In this document: positions 19,180 through 28,528 of the stretch, piece after piece
Numbering within the stretch: the stretch's first letter is position 1
Layout: each line of letters starts with the position of its first letter
Assembly (NCBI RefSeq): GCF_017874595.1
Contig: NZ_JAGILA010000006.1
Span: 1-64,000, forward strand
Direction: 5' to 3'
Source of the DNA: Sinorhizobium kostiense
Lineage (GTDB): Bacteria > Pseudomonadota > Alphaproteobacteria > Rhizobiales > Rhizobiaceae
Length of the DNA stretch: 64,000 nt
Program-made: the position numbers and the translations under genes
The notes under the pieces: model-generated
What the model saw: only the letters and a program-made list of their open reading frames with translations
Database searches by the model: none
What the model was told of the DNA's origin: nothing

Positions 19180-19223
19180 TTTGCGCCCGATGCCGTGGTA
19201 GAATACTTGGCTCACTGCATAAG

Positions 19224-19258
19224 CGGCCTTTGCGCGTCGAATAAGACACCGGGCGCTG
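19224..19258 (+). repeat. Possible remnant of a RIME1-like element
   Basis: The 35-base stretch resembles the second palindrome of the RIME1-like units (CTTTGCGCGTC...ATAAG...GGGCGCTG). The first palindrome is missing. It lies between tamA and tamB. Confidence 0.5.
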
Positions 19259-19312
19259 AAGGCCAACGTCCTGCCGATTCCAGAGCGGCGCAACATGGGC
19301 TATGGATAGGAC

Positions 19313-22300
19313 ATGAATCGGGTCATCTACTTTCTCCGCCTCGCGTTTCGCTATTTCGCCGCCATACTCGGCGCAGCCATCGTCGCATTGCTCCTCATCG
19401 TCGGCTTTCTCGGCTTTACGGTGCCCGGGGCGCAGGTGGTGGCTTGGGCAATCGAGAAATATGCGGCGACGCCCGACCAGATCGTCCGCATTGCCGAGCC
19501 GGGACCCATCCTGTCGGGCGAGTTCACCGCCGGCAGTGTCACGCTCTTCGACGGAGAGGGAATTTACGCGGAGATACGGGACCTCTCCGTCGACTGGTCG
19601 CCAGCAGAGCTTTTCTCCGGGCGCTTCGATGCGGCACGCGTCACGGCAGGATCCGTCCGCATGGAACGGCTCCCCGTTCCTTCGCAGGAGACGAAGGAGG
19701 TCCGCTCGACACTCGCGCTTCCGCTCGATGTCAAGATCCAGGCCTTCAACCTCGAGGAGATCATCGTCGGTGAGGCGATCGCCGGCGAAGAGCAGGTGCT
19801 GAGGGCAACGGGCCGTGTCCATGCCACCGGGTCGAGCGTCGCGCTCGCCTTCGAGGCGGCCGAGCGGGACCGGCCTCAAACACGTGCCGTCGCCGATCTC
19901 GTCTTCAATCCGGCCGGCAACGAACTTAAGCTCGAGGCGCGCGTCTCGGAACCGAGGGGTGGGCTCATCGCCAATTTGCTGCGGCTGCCGAACGAACCGG
20001 CGGTCGACATCACACTGACCGGCGAAGGGCCGCTGTCGGACTGGACGGGATCGGGCACAGCTGCTCTCGACGGAAGCGAGATTCTCCGTCTGGAGGGGCG
20101 CCATCTTCTTGCTGCCGATGGCATGCATAGGCTTTCGGTTTCCGGCGGTGGCGCTTTTGCACCGATCCTGCCCGTTGCTCTGAAGCCGCTTTTCGAAGGC
20201 ACGACCGACATCGACCTGACCGCCGCCTTCGACGGCGAGAGCATGGTGCGTATCGAGACCGGCAGGCTCTCCACCGGTTCTCTGACCCTCAACGCCTCCG
20301 GAACGATCGACAGCCGCGGCGAGAACAATCTGCAGGCGAGCCTCGCCGGCACGGACGGGCCGGTGGATTTCCGCTGGCCGCTGCAGGAAGGAGAGCTGCG
20401 GGCGCTGATCGACACGGCCAATCTGTCGCTGATCGGCGAAGGGCAATCGGCTAACCTCGATGTGACCGCCGATGTGGCATCCGTCGAGCTGCCGCAGGGA
20501 ACGCTCGGCGATGTGCGGCTATCGGCGCAAAGCGACGCGTTCGACCTGCAAGCGCGCTCGGGATTGCTGAAGACGACGGTGGAGATCGGTGAAAGCCGCT
20601 TTGTCAAAGCGGAGCTTGACCGGGCGATCCAGGCACCCATCAAGGCCGAAGGCACCCTTGCCGTCGCCCCGGAAACGATCCGCTTCGATCCGATTACGAT
20701 CGAGAGCGCCAGTATCGGCGGCACGGTCAGCGGCACACTTCACCGCGCCGATGGAATGCTGCAGGCATCGTTGAAGCTCTTCGCGGTCCCCGAGGTGCTG
20801 CCGCCGGCGATCGCCGGAAAGTTCGACGGCACGATTGCCCTCTCCGGCACTCTCGCGACCGAGCCGGACGGCCGCATCGAGCTGAGCGGTCTGGAAGTCA
20901 AATCGGAAACGCTCGACGCCTCCGGCTCGGTTGCCCTTGCGGGCGACGTTTTGACGGCCGATCTCTCCGGCAAGCTGCCTGATCTCGGCAGGCTCATTGA
21001 CGATGCCGAAGGACCGGCCGCCTTCCACGCAGCCATCGAGGGTCCGCTTGCAAAACCGGACATCAGGGCCGAGATGACGTCGAGCGGCGCTACGATCGGC
21101 GGCCGCACCCTCAGCGACATCACCATCAACGCCGATGGGACGGTGGTATCCGGCGCTCCCCAAGCGAAGGTCACCGCCACCGGCACCATGAACGGCCAGC
21201 CGATCGACATTCGAGCCGACGTGGTCTCTGAAAACGGCCGCACCTCCGTCCCGAAGATCGAAGGGACGATCGGGGGCAATCGGCTGACCGGCACGCTCGA
21301 CCTCAGTGCCGGATTCAAGCCGAGCGGCACGATCGACTTCAACCTGTCGGACCTCGGCCTCATCACTGCCATGGCGGGCCAACCGCTCTCCGGCGATCTT
21401 TCCGGTTCCGCGACCTTCGAGACGGCCGAAGGAACCACATCGGTGACAATAAAGGCGCAGGGCAGCAGCCTTGGTCTCGGCACCTTGAGGGTCGCCGCCC
21501 CGAAGGTAGACATCCGCATTGCCGACACGGCCAATCCCGCGCTCAGCGGGACGATCGAGGCGGAGAGCCTCACACTGGGAGAAAACCGCGTTTCCGGCTT
21601 GAGCGTCGCTCTCGACCAGCGCCAAGGGGGCGCAACCGGCTTTGCCCTCGAAGGCCGCTATGATGACGCACCGCTGTCTGCCGCGGGCGAATTGCGGCTC
21701 GGTGGCGGCCGTACCGAAGTCCGGCTCGCCTCCGCTTCCGCCGCACCAAGAGGCGTTGAGGTCCGGCTTGCGGCTCCGACCGTCGTGACCGTCGAAGCTG
21801 GCGTTGCCCGGCTCGACGCGCTGACGGTCCAGGCCGCAACCGGCACCGTCAGCGTGACCGGTACTGCCGGCGACACACTCGATCTTACGGCCAAGGTCGA
21901 CTCGTTACCCGCTGGCCTGATCGACCGCTTCGCACCGACCATTGGGGCGCGGGGCGCGATCTCGGGCAGCGTCGACGTCACCGGAGAGGTCCGGGCGCCG
22001 GTCGTAAAATACGACCTCACCTGGGACGAGGCCTCCATCGCGTCGACGCGCTCCATCGGCATTGCCGGCCAGGACCTTGGCGCGGAGGGCACTGTCACCG
22101 TCACGCAAGGCAATATCCGTTTCGACCCCACGGCTATCGACAGTGCCGGTTTGCGCGGAAAGCTCACTGGCAATCTAGACACGATCGACACGACGGCCGA
22201 AGCGCGCTTCGAATTCGTTGCCGAGCCTAGCGTGCTGCCCTCCGGCCTGGCGGGACGATTCAACACTCCGGTCACGGTTTCGGGTAAAGTCGAGACAGGC

Positions 22301-24925
22301 GGCGGAAGCGTCAGGCTGAGCGCGCTCGACATCACCTCGGATACGATCACCGCCGCCGGTTCCCTCGCCCTTACCGACGGCGCTTTGACGGCAGACATCC
22401 GGGGGACCTTGCCTGATATCGGCAAACTCCTCGCGGATGCAGAAGGCAAGGCTTCGTTCAGTGCGGACATTTCCGGCCCGCTCGACGCGCTTGCCGTGAA
22501 GGCTGAGATGAGTTCCAGCGGCGCCACGCTCGCCGGCCGCTCGCTGACGGACCTGATGATCAACGCCGACGCCACGCTCAAGCCGGGGAGCCCACAGGCG
22601 AAACTGACGGCCACCGGGGCGCTTGGCGGTCAGGTGATCGACGTCCGGGCGGATGTGGTATCGAAAGACGGTCGAACCTCCATACCAGCCATCGAGGCGA
22701 GGGTCGGCGACAACCAGCTGACGGGTGCGCTCACCTTTACGCCGGGTTTCGCGCCCGACGGCACTATCGAATTCAACCTGCCCGATCTCGGGCTTATAGC
22801 CGCGATGGTCGGCCAGGAAGCCTCCGGCGACCTTTCCGGCTCAGCCACCATTCGTACGGCCGATGGCACGACCTCGCTTGCGCTGAAAGCGGCTGGGGGC
22901 GCCGTCAAGCGTGATGCACTGACGATCTCCAAGCCCGCGGTGGACATCAGCATTGCCGACCTTGGCGCCTTGGCGGTCACAGGCAGCATCAAGGCCGAGA
23001 CCGTCGCACTGGGAGGAAACGTCTCTGACGTCAATCTCTCGTTCGATCAGCAGGACGGCAGAACAGGTTTCAGGATCAACGGCCGCTATGACGGCAGCCC
23101 GCTCTCAGCCGCAGGCGACATGGTGAGCGCCGGCGGCCGCACCGAATTTCGACTTGCCTCCCTGGCGGCCGCGCCACGAAACATCCAATTGAACCTCGCC
23201 AAGCCCACCGTCGTTGCCGTCGAGAATGGCGTCGTCCGCCTCGACGGCCTGACGATAGATGCCTCAAGGGGCACGATCGCCGTCACCGGAACCGCCGGCG
23301 CGTCGTTGGAGATTTCGGCCCGGCTCGATGCGGTGCCCGCCGGACTGATCAACAGCTTCGCCCCGACGCTCGGCGCCGAAGGCACGATCAACGGAACGCT
23401 CAACATAACCGGCCCCGCGGCCGCGCCCGTAGTCGCCTACGATCTCAGATGGAGCGGCGCCTCGGTCACGGCGACCCGGAATGCCGGCGTTGCTGCACTC
23501 GAGGTTTCGGCAAGCGGCAGGTTCGCAAATAATCGCGTCACGGTCGACGCAACCATTTCCGGGCCAGGAGACCTCTCCTTCCGCGGAGGCGGCCATGTCG
23601 ACATCGGCGGCACCATGCCGATCCAGATGAAATTTACCGGCGATGTGCCCTTCGCGCTGCTTGCCGCTAGACTGGCCGAAAGCGGCTTTACCCTCACCGG
23701 CTCGGCCAATGTCGATCTCTCGCTGACCGGCTCCGCGAGAGAGCCGCGAGTTGCCGGCACCGTCGCGACCCGCGGCAGCCGGCTCGTCGACGTCCGGCGC
23801 AATCTCGCCGTGAACGATCTCTCGGCGAATGTCGCGCTCGACGGCCAGCGCGCCACGATCACTGATCTTACCGGCAATCTCGCCAGCGGCGGATCGATAG
23901 GCGCGAGCGGCACAATCGGGATTGCGCCGGGCTCCGGCTTGCCGGCGGACCTGAGAATCCGCCTGAACGACGCGACCTATGTCGATGGTACGCTGTTCAC
24001 CGCCAATCTCCTCGGCGATCTGACGCTCAAGGGTCCGCTTGCCTCAACGCCGGTGCTCGGCGGTCAGGTGACCATCCGCAGGGCGGCCATCTCGATCCCG
24101 GAGAAACTGCCGACCTCGCTCGCCGAGATCGACATCAAACACAAAAACGCGCCGCGCCGGGTCCGCCAGATGACGAGGGATGTGCGCAGGGACACGACCC
24201 CGGATGCGGGCGTCAATGGCGAAGGGATTGTCGCCTTCGACCTTGCAATCCACTCGCCCGGTCAGTTCTTCGTGCGCGGACGCGGCATCGACGCCGAACT
24301 CGGGGGGGATCTCGCCATTCGCGGTACCGCCGCCCGGCCGAGCGTCTCAGGCGGCTTCGACATGCGGCGCGGTCGCCTGGAAATCCTCGGCAAGCGGCTG
24401 ACCTTCACGGAAGGAAATATCGGGTTCGGCGGCGACCTCATCCCCACCCTCGATCTCGATGCGACCTCGAGCGCCGGCTCGACGGTCATCACCGTCAATG
24501 TCTCCGGGCTCGCAAACGATCCTACGGTAACCTTCTCCTCCTCCCCGGCGCTGCCGCAGGACGAGATCCTGGCGCAGCTGATTTTCAACCGATCCCTGAA
24601 CAACCTTTCGGCCTTCCAGGTTGCCCAGCTCGCCTCCGCCGCCAGCCAGCTCGCCGGTGGCGGATCGACCTCGCTGCTCGACGGGCTCAGGAATCAACTC
24701 GGCGTCGACGACCTCGACATCACCACCGACGAAAGCGGCGGAGCCCAGCTGCGCGCCGGCAAATACCTCAACGACCGCACCTATATCGAACTGCAGCAAG
24801 GCGCAGATTCAGCGTCGAGCAAGGCGACGATCAATCTCGACATCGGCCGCGGCGTGAAACTCAAAGGCGAAGCCGCCGGCGACGGCTCGGCCGCCGGCGG
24901 CATTTTCTTCGAGCGGGAGTATTAA
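19313..24925 (+). CDS. tamB: Translocation and assembly module inner-membrane protein TamB
   Basis: A 1870-residue AsmA-like bridge protein spanning the periplasm between the inner membrane and TamA. A single N-terminal membrane anchor (about 9-38) is followed by a very long, beta-rich, Thr/Gly/Ala-rich region of the kind that forms a beta-taco groove. The conserved DUF490 C-terminal domain includes GGFDMRRGRLEILGKRLTFTEGNIGFGGDL and SSPALPQDEILAQLIFNRSLNNLSAFQVAQLA, and ends in the typical aromatic residue. Residues about 450-930 and 930-1405 are two diverged copies of one unit (paired landmarks LPDLGRL/LPDIGKL, SSGATIGGR/SSGATLAGR, RADVVSENGRTS/RADVVSKDGRTS). It lies downstream of tamA, probably in the same transcription unit. 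Confidence 0.94.
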   Translation: MNRVIYFLRLAFRYFAAILGAAIVALLLIVGFLGFTVPGAQVVAWAIEKYAATPDQIVRIAEPGPILSGEFTAGSVTLFDGEGIYAEIRDLSVDWSPAELFSGRFDAARVTAGSVRMERLPVPSQETKEVRSTLALPLDVKIQAFNLEEIIVGEAIAGEEQVLRATGRVHATGSSVALAFEAAERDRPQTRAVADLVFNPAGNELKLEARVSEPRGGLIANLLRLPNEPAVDITLTGEGPLSDWTGSGTAALDGSEILRLEGRHLLAADGMHRLSVSGGGAFAPILPVALKPLFEGTTDIDLTAAFDGESMVRIETGRLSTGSLTLNASGTIDSRGENNLQASLAGTDGPVDFRWPLQEGELRALIDTANLSLIGEGQSANLDVTADVASVELPQGTLGDVRLSAQSDAFDLQARSGLLKTTVEIGESRFVKAELDRAIQAPIKAEGTLAVAPETIRFDPITIESASIGGTVSGTLHRADGMLQASLKLFAVPEVLPPAIAGKFDGTIALSGTLATEPDGRIELSGLEVKSETLDASGSVALAGDVLTADLSGKLPDLGRLIDDAEGPAAFHAAIEGPLAKPDIRAEMTSSGATIGGRTLSDITINADGTVVSGAPQAKVTATGTMNGQPIDIRADVVSENGRTSVPKIEGTIGGNRLTGTLDLSAGFKPSGTIDFNLSDLGLITAMAGQPLSGDLSGSATFETAEGTTSVTIKAQGSSLGLGTLRVAAPKVDIRIADTANPALSGTIEAESLTLGENRVSGLSVALDQRQGGATGFALEGRYDDAPLSAAGELRLGGGRTEVRLASASAAPRGVEVRLAAPTVVTVEAGVARLDALTVQAATGTVSVTGTAGDTLDLTAKVDSLPAGLIDRFAPTIGARGAISGSVDVTGEVRAPVVKYDLTWDEASIASTRSIGIAGQDLGAEGTVTVTQGNIRFDPTAIDSAGLRGKLTGNLDTIDTTAEARFEFVAEPSVLPSGLAGRFNTPVTVSGKVETGGGSVRLSALDITSDTITAAGSLALTDGALTADIRGTLPDIGKLLADAEGKASFSADISGPLDALAVKAEMSSSGATLAGRSLTDLMINADATLKPGSPQAKLTATGALGGQVIDVRADVVSKDGRTSIPAIEARVGDNQLTGALTFTPGFAPDGTIEFNLPDLGLIAAMVGQEASGDLSGSATIRTADGTTSLALKAAGGAVKRDALTISKPAVDISIADLGALAVTGSIKAETVALGGNVSDVNLSFDQQDGRTGFRINGRYDGSPLSAAGDMVSAGGRTEFRLASLAAAPRNIQLNLAKPTVVAVENGVVRLDGLTIDASRGTIAVTGTAGASLEISARLDAVPAGLINSFAPTLGAEGTINGTLNITGPAAAPVVAYDLRWSGASVTATRNAGVAALEVSASGRFANNRVTVDATISGPGDLSFRGGGHVDIGGTMPIQMKFTGDVPFALLAARLAESGFTLTGSANVDLSLTGSAREPRVAGTVATRGSRLVDVRRNLAVNDLSANVALDGQRATITDLTGNLASGGSIGASGTIGIAPGSGLPADLRIRLNDATYVDGTLFTANLLGDLTLKGPLASTPVLGGQVTIRRAAISIPEKLPTSLAEIDIKHKNAPRRVRQMTRDVRRDTTPDAGVNGEGIVAFDLAIHSPGQFFVRGRGIDAELGGDLAIRGTAARPSVSGGFDMRRGRLEILGKRLTFTEGNIGFGGDLIPTLDLDATSSAGSTVITVNVSGLANDPTVTFSSSPALPQDEILAQLIFNRSLNNLSAFQVAQLASAASQLAGGGSTSLLDGLRNQLGVDDLDITTDESGGAQLRAGKYLNDRTYIELQQGADSASSKATINLDIGRGVKLKGEAAGDGSAAGGIFFEREY

Positions 24926-24955
24926 GCGAGGCTTTTCCCGCGCTGCGGGATTAAG

Positions 24956-25110
24956 ATCCCCTCCCCAACCCCTCCCCACAAGGGGGAGGGGCTTTGTCGC
25001 TCGCTGCAATCTCCTGCTTACTTCCAGGCTCGCATGAGCTTCGGCAGGAGTGGAGACGGCGCGGCTATATAAGCCCCTCCCCCTTGTGGGGAGGGGTTGG
25101 GGAGGGGTCC
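24956..25110. repeat. Long inverted-repeat element after tamB
   Basis: Two 40-base arms (24956-24995 and 25071-25110) are inverted copies differing at about two positions. Each is itself a hairpin built on CCCCTCCCC/GGGGAGGGG with an ACAAG core. The arms are separated by about 75 bases. The same class of C/G-rich hairpin pair occurs at 28099, 32358 and 35698. Lying between tamB and the converging VOC gene, it could end both transcripts. Confidence 0.8.
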
Positions 25111-25147
25111 TTCGCGCATCAGGACATTCGGAGCGGTGGGAAGCACA

Positions 25148-25627
25148 TCAAGCGGCATTCCGCTCGACGCCGAATGCGTCGACGATCTCGCCCTCATCGA
25201 TGGCGGTGAACAGCGCCCAGATATGACCGAACGGATCGATCAGCGCGCCGACGCGGTCTCCGGTCGGCAGCGTCTCTGCGGCATTGCGCAGGCTCGCGCC
25301 GGCGCCGATCGCCCGTTCGAGCACGCGGTCGACGTCGTCGACGCTGAGCTCCAGAATTGCCGCGGTCGTGCCCAGCGCATGCGGCGAGCGCGGCCCGCCG
25401 AGCCGCGGCTCCGCATCCCGACGCGGGTTTGCGCCCGCCACCCTGAAGACGGAATCGCCGATGCAGAGATCGGCGCTTGTCAGAATGCCTCCCCACTCGT
25501 GACGACGCAGGAGTTCGGCGCCCAAGACGTCACGATAAAAAGCGATCGCGTTGTCTTCATCGCCATGCCTGACGAATAGCTTGATGCAGATCTGCCTCGT
25601 CGCTGCGCCGCCATCGTATCTCGCCAT
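25148..25627 (-). CDS. VOC (glyoxalase/bleomycin-resistance) family protein
   Basis: A 159-residue protein with two beta-alpha-beta-beta-beta halves of the vicinal oxygen chelate superfamily. The first half has ICIKLFVRHGDEDNAIAFYRDVLGAELLRRHEW, the second AILELSVDDVDRVLERAIGAGASLRNAAETLPTGDRVGALIDPFGHIWAL. DPFGHIW is the usual C-terminal landmark of PhnB-like members. Metal ligands and substrate cannot be fixed by eye. The start at 25627 has GGAGG five bases upstream; the longer frame to 25789 lacks this. It appears to be a single gene. Confidence 0.83.
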   Translation of the reverse strand: MARYDGGAATRQICIKLFVRHGDEDNAIAFYRDVLGAELLRRHEWGGILTSADLCIGDSVFRVAGANPRRDAEPRLGGPRSPHALGTTAAILELSVDDVDRVLERAIGAGASLRNAAETLPTGDRVGALIDPFGHIWALFTAIDEGEIVDAFGVERNAA

Positions 25628-25801
25628 GACATCCTCCACGGGCTCGCGCACCCGAGCCATTAGACCCAAGATCGCAGATGTGACCGGTTCCGATTGTTTG
25701 AAGCGGAAGCGCGGCATGACCGCGCTCTCCCAATGCCTCTCAAGTTGAGGGCGCCATTTTACCGCGAAATTAGAACATATCAAGAACAAAATCGAGGAAG
25801 T

Positions 25802-26236
25802 TCACAACCCGCCAGCCATTTTGCTCGTCTTGAGCAGGATGTTCGTCTCCGTAACGCTGATGCCGTCGATCAGCCGGATTCGTCGCAAGGTCTCGTCGAA
25901 GCTGGCGAGGTCGCGCTCCTCAAGCTCGGCGATGAAGTCCCACCGGCCGTTTGTGCTGTGCAGCGCCCTCACCTGCGGCAGTCCGCGCAATTGCTCGGCG
26001 ACGCGATCGGCCATCTTGCCATGCACCTCGATCATGACGACGGCGCGCACGCCGGAGGCGGGAATCTCCGAGCCGGTCCGTATAGTGAACGCCGCTATCG
26101 TGCCGTTTGCCACCAACCGTTCTATGCGGGCTGCAACCGTCGCACGCGAGACACCCGTCATCGCCGAGAGCGTAGAGACGGGGATTCGCGAGTTCTGTCG
26201 AAGGACGCTGATCAGCGTTTGGTCGAGATCATCCAT
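25802..26236 (-). CDS. Lrp/AsnC-family regulator, probable arginase regulator
   Basis: A 144-residue feast/famine regulator. The N-terminal winged helix (about 1-60) contains MDDLDQTLISVLRQNSRIPVSTLSAMTGVSRATVAARIERLVANGTI. The C-terminal RAM ligand domain includes VRALHSTNGRWDFIAELEERDLASFDETLRRIRLIDGI. It is divergent from the arginase gene across 126 bases, the classic arrangement for Lrp-type activators of amino-acid catabolism. Agrobacterium has an Lrp-type activator of its arginase gene. Arginine or ornithine is the likely ligand, by inference. Confidence 0.9.
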   Translation of the reverse strand: MDDLDQTLISVLRQNSRIPVSTLSAMTGVSRATVAARIERLVANGTIAAFTIRTGSEIPASGVRAVVMIEVHGKMADRVAEQLRGLPQVRALHSTNGRWDFIAELEERDLASFDETLRRIRLIDGISVTETNILLKTSKMAGGL

Positions 26237-26362
26237 ATTGCTAGGTAGAGCATATCAATTTGCGAAGTCTAGCTTTCGGATCGACAGTTTTCCATCTTTT
26301 TGCCGCCATTGCTTTTGGCGATAATCCGGCGGCCGGGAATTCGAATCAAAGAAGAGGCGGAC

Positions 26363-27286
26363 ATGAAAACCATCACACTGATCGGCGCACCCATCGAAGA
26401 AGGCTCCGGGCGCCGCGGCGCAGGCATGGGCCCGACTGCGTTGAGAATAGCAGGCATCGACACGGTACTTGCCGAACTCGGCCACAGGGTCGAGGACGAG
26501 GGTGACATCCGGCCACTGCCGGCCCGCGATCTTTCCGCCCATCCGGGCGCCAATAACCTGCAGATGGTTGCCGCTTTCGCCCGTGCGATCCATGACGCAG
26601 TGCACGACGCGGCGCGCAAGGGCCATTTCCCCCTTGTCCTCGGCGGAGATCACGCTCTTTCGATGGGTAGCGTTTCGGGCGTGGCGCGCTACGCCGACGA
26701 GATCGGCCGGCCGCTCTTCGTGCTCTGGCTCGACGCCCATGCCGACTTCAACTCGCCAGCCACGTCGCCCTCCGGCAACATGCATGGCATGCCGGTCGCA
26801 TTCTTCTGCGGCGAGGCGGAGTTTGCACCGATTCTTCCCAAGGAGCGGGCCCTGGTCGCGCCCAAGCGGGTCTATCAGGTCGGCATCCGCTCGGTGGACG
26901 CACGCGAGCGCGACGAGATCGCCGAACACGGCGTCAATGTCTACGACATGCGGGCCGTCGACGAGATGGGGATGGCCAATATCATGAAGCAGATCCTGGA
27001 GGACGTGCGTACCGCCAACGGCCTCCTGCATGTGAGCCTCGACGTCGATTTTCTCGATCCGGAGATCGCGCCCGGCGTCGGCACCACCGTTCCAGGCGGC
27101 GCCACCTTCCGCGAGGCCCATCTCATCATGGAGATGCTATGCGACAGCGATCTCGTCTCTTCTCTCGACCTTGTCGAACTCAATCCCTTCCTCGATGACC
27201 GCGGCAAGAGCGCCCGTATCCTGGTTGAACTGACGGCAAGCCTGTTCGGCCGCCGCATTCTCGACCGCCCGACCCGCAGCGCCTGA
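26363..27286 (+). CDS. rocF: Arginase
   Basis: Hydrolyses arginine to ornithine and urea; a 307-residue ureohydrolase. The three manganese-binding motifs are complete: GGDHALSMG (near 100), DAHADFN (near 124) and SLDVDFLDP (near 230), together with the HGMPVAF segment. GAGGCGG precedes the ATG at 26363; the frame remains open upstream but has no comparable site. Expression is probably driven by the divergent Lrp-type regulator at 25802-26236. Confidence 0.95.
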   Translation: MKTITLIGAPIEEGSGRRGAGMGPTALRIAGIDTVLAELGHRVEDEGDIRPLPARDLSAHPGANNLQMVAAFARAIHDAVHDAARKGHFPLVLGGDHALSMGSVSGVARYADEIGRPLFVLWLDAHADFNSPATSPSGNMHGMPVAFFCGEAEFAPILPKERALVAPKRVYQVGIRSVDARERDEIAEHGVNVYDMRAVDEMGMANIMKQILEDVRTANGLLHVSLDVDFLDPEIAPGVGTTVPGGATFREAHLIMEMLCDSDLVSSLDLVELNPFLDDRGKSARILVELTASLFGRRILDRPTRSA

Positions 27287-27530
27287 GATCAGCCTGCTGC
27301 CCAGGACTGGATGCATTTCGCGAAACCGGCAAAAGCAAGTCTTAACGAATCCGGGCCTAGAATGATCGCAGCGCAAAACGGTGACCCCGCGCATGATGCA
27401 GCTTGCGCCTCGCCGGTGGCGGACCCCGGCTCCCGAGCGGACTGGCGCACGACGCGCATTCGACGGAGCCTGAGATGTTTGGCGGTTGTGGCCCAAGAAG
27501 GCGACGACGGGAAAGCTGGAAGGACCTTCG

Positions 27531-28010
27531 ATGACAGGCACATTAAAAACGGCCGGTTTCGACGGCGAAACGCTGGAAATCATAGCGTTCCGCCTGCACG
27601 ATCAGGAATTTTGCGTCAAGACCACGACGATCCGGGAGATCCGCGGCTGGGCGCCGTCGACGCCCATTCCGCATTCGCCCCCGGAAGTGATCGGCGTCAT
27701 GAACCTGCGTGGCACGGTGATCCCGATCATCGACCTCGCCCACAAGCTCGGAATGAAATCGACGGTCGCCAACGAGCGCAGCGCCATCGTCGTCGCCGAG
27801 GTCCACAACATGGTGATCGGCCTCGTCGTCGACCGTGTCTCCGACATCCTCACCGTCCAGGGCAGCCAGGTCCAGCCGGTGCCGGAAGTGACCGCCTCCT
27901 TTGACAAGAGCTTCGCGGAAGGCATCATCGCCAACGAGTCCGGCATGATCTGCTTCCTCAACCTCGCCCGCATGTTCAAGGAACGCGAGGTCGAAGACCT
28001 CGCCGCCTGA
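27531..28010 (+). CDS. cheW: Chemotaxis coupling protein CheW
   Basis: A 159-residue CheW scaffold that couples methyl-accepting chemoreceptors to the kinase CheA. The two-lobed beta-barrel landmarks are clear: EIIAFRLHDQEFCVKTTTIREIRGW, then VIGVMNLRGTVIPIIDLAHKLG (the conserved N-x-R-G receptor-binding motif) and VIGLVVDRVSDILTV. AAGGA lies about seven bases before the ATG at 27531. It is an orphan copy here: no cheA or receptor gene is adjacent, so it may serve as a second coupling protein for a cluster elsewhere. Confidence 0.95.
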   Translation: MTGTLKTAGFDGETLEIIAFRLHDQEFCVKTTTIREIRGWAPSTPIPHSPPEVIGVMNLRGTVIPIIDLAHKLGMKSTVANERSAIVVAEVHNMVIGLVVDRVSDILTVQGSQVQPVPEVTASFDKSFAEGIIANESGMICFLNLARMFKEREVEDLAA

Positions 28011-28036
28011 CGTGGTCGAACATCCTTGATGTTAGA

Positions 28037-28066
28037 GCTGCCTCCTCTTCGCGAGGCGGCTTTCTC
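28037..28066 (+). terminator. Terminator of cheW
   Basis: Stem GCTGCCTC (28037-28044) with GAGGCGGC (28053-28060), including one T-G pair, then TTTCTC. It is 26 bases past the cheW stop. Confidence 0.75.
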
Positions 28067-28098
28067 GTTCGGGATCCCAGGGCTGATCCGGGACGTGC

Positions 28099-28251
28099 AA
28101 AGACCCTCCCCACAGGTGGGAGGGGTCTTTGACGTCCGTTGCCACCGCCTGCCATTCCAAAACCACAGACCCCTGCCGCAACGATGAAGAGGCAGCGAAG
28201 ACGGTGCGGGAGTTGAGCCCCGTCCCACCTGTAGGGAGGGTAGGGAGGGCC
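28099..28251. repeat. G/C-rich inverted-repeat pair between cheW and fdsD
   Basis: The hairpin at 28099-28130 (AAAGACCC...GGGTCTTT enclosing CCCACAGGTGGG) has a diverged inverted partner at about 28218-28251 (CCCACCTGTAGGGAGGGTAGGG). It has the same architecture as the elements at 24956, 32358 and 35674. It separates convergent cheW and fdsD. Confidence 0.7.
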
Positions 28252-28271
28252 TCTTGTCCTTCGGTTTTTGA

Positions 28272-28505
28272 CTATGCCGCCTCCGGACGGCGGATCTTCG
28301 AAGCCGCTTCGAGCACCAGTGGATTCAATCCCTCGCCTCCCCGGTCGATATGCTCGAACAGCTTGCGGCGCATGCGCGGTTCCCAATACTTGTTGATGTG
28401 AGTGGCGACGCCTTGCGCCGCCTCATTCGCCGGCTGGCTCTGGAAAAACGTCGCGATCTGGTTCGCCATGTAGATAAGCTTGGCGTTGGTGTTTTCGGCG
28501 GACAT
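28272..28505 (-). CDS. fdsD: Formate dehydrogenase delta subunit
   Basis: A 77-residue FdsD. NAKLIYMANQIATFF at the N-terminus and THINKYWEPRMRRKLFEH in the middle are the family signature. FdsD is needed for activity of NAD-linked molybdenum formate dehydrogenases and is thought to help cofactor insertion or stability. It is last in the operon, 23 bases after fdhD. Confidence 0.93.
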   Translation of the reverse strand: MSAENTNAKLIYMANQIATFFQSQPANEAAQGVATHINKYWEPRMRRKLFEHIDRGGEGLNPLVLEAASKIRRPEAA

Positions 28506-28528
28506 TGGCGAGGCTCCGGTTTCCAGAA

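Noticed and set aside
20519-22614. Minus-strand open frames inside tamB
   Set aside because: They are antisense to the TamB repeat region with no conserved motif or start signal; a by-product of third-position GC bias.
24956-25110. CRISPR array
   Set aside because: There are only two inverted arms, not regularly spaced direct repeats, and no cas genes are in the window.
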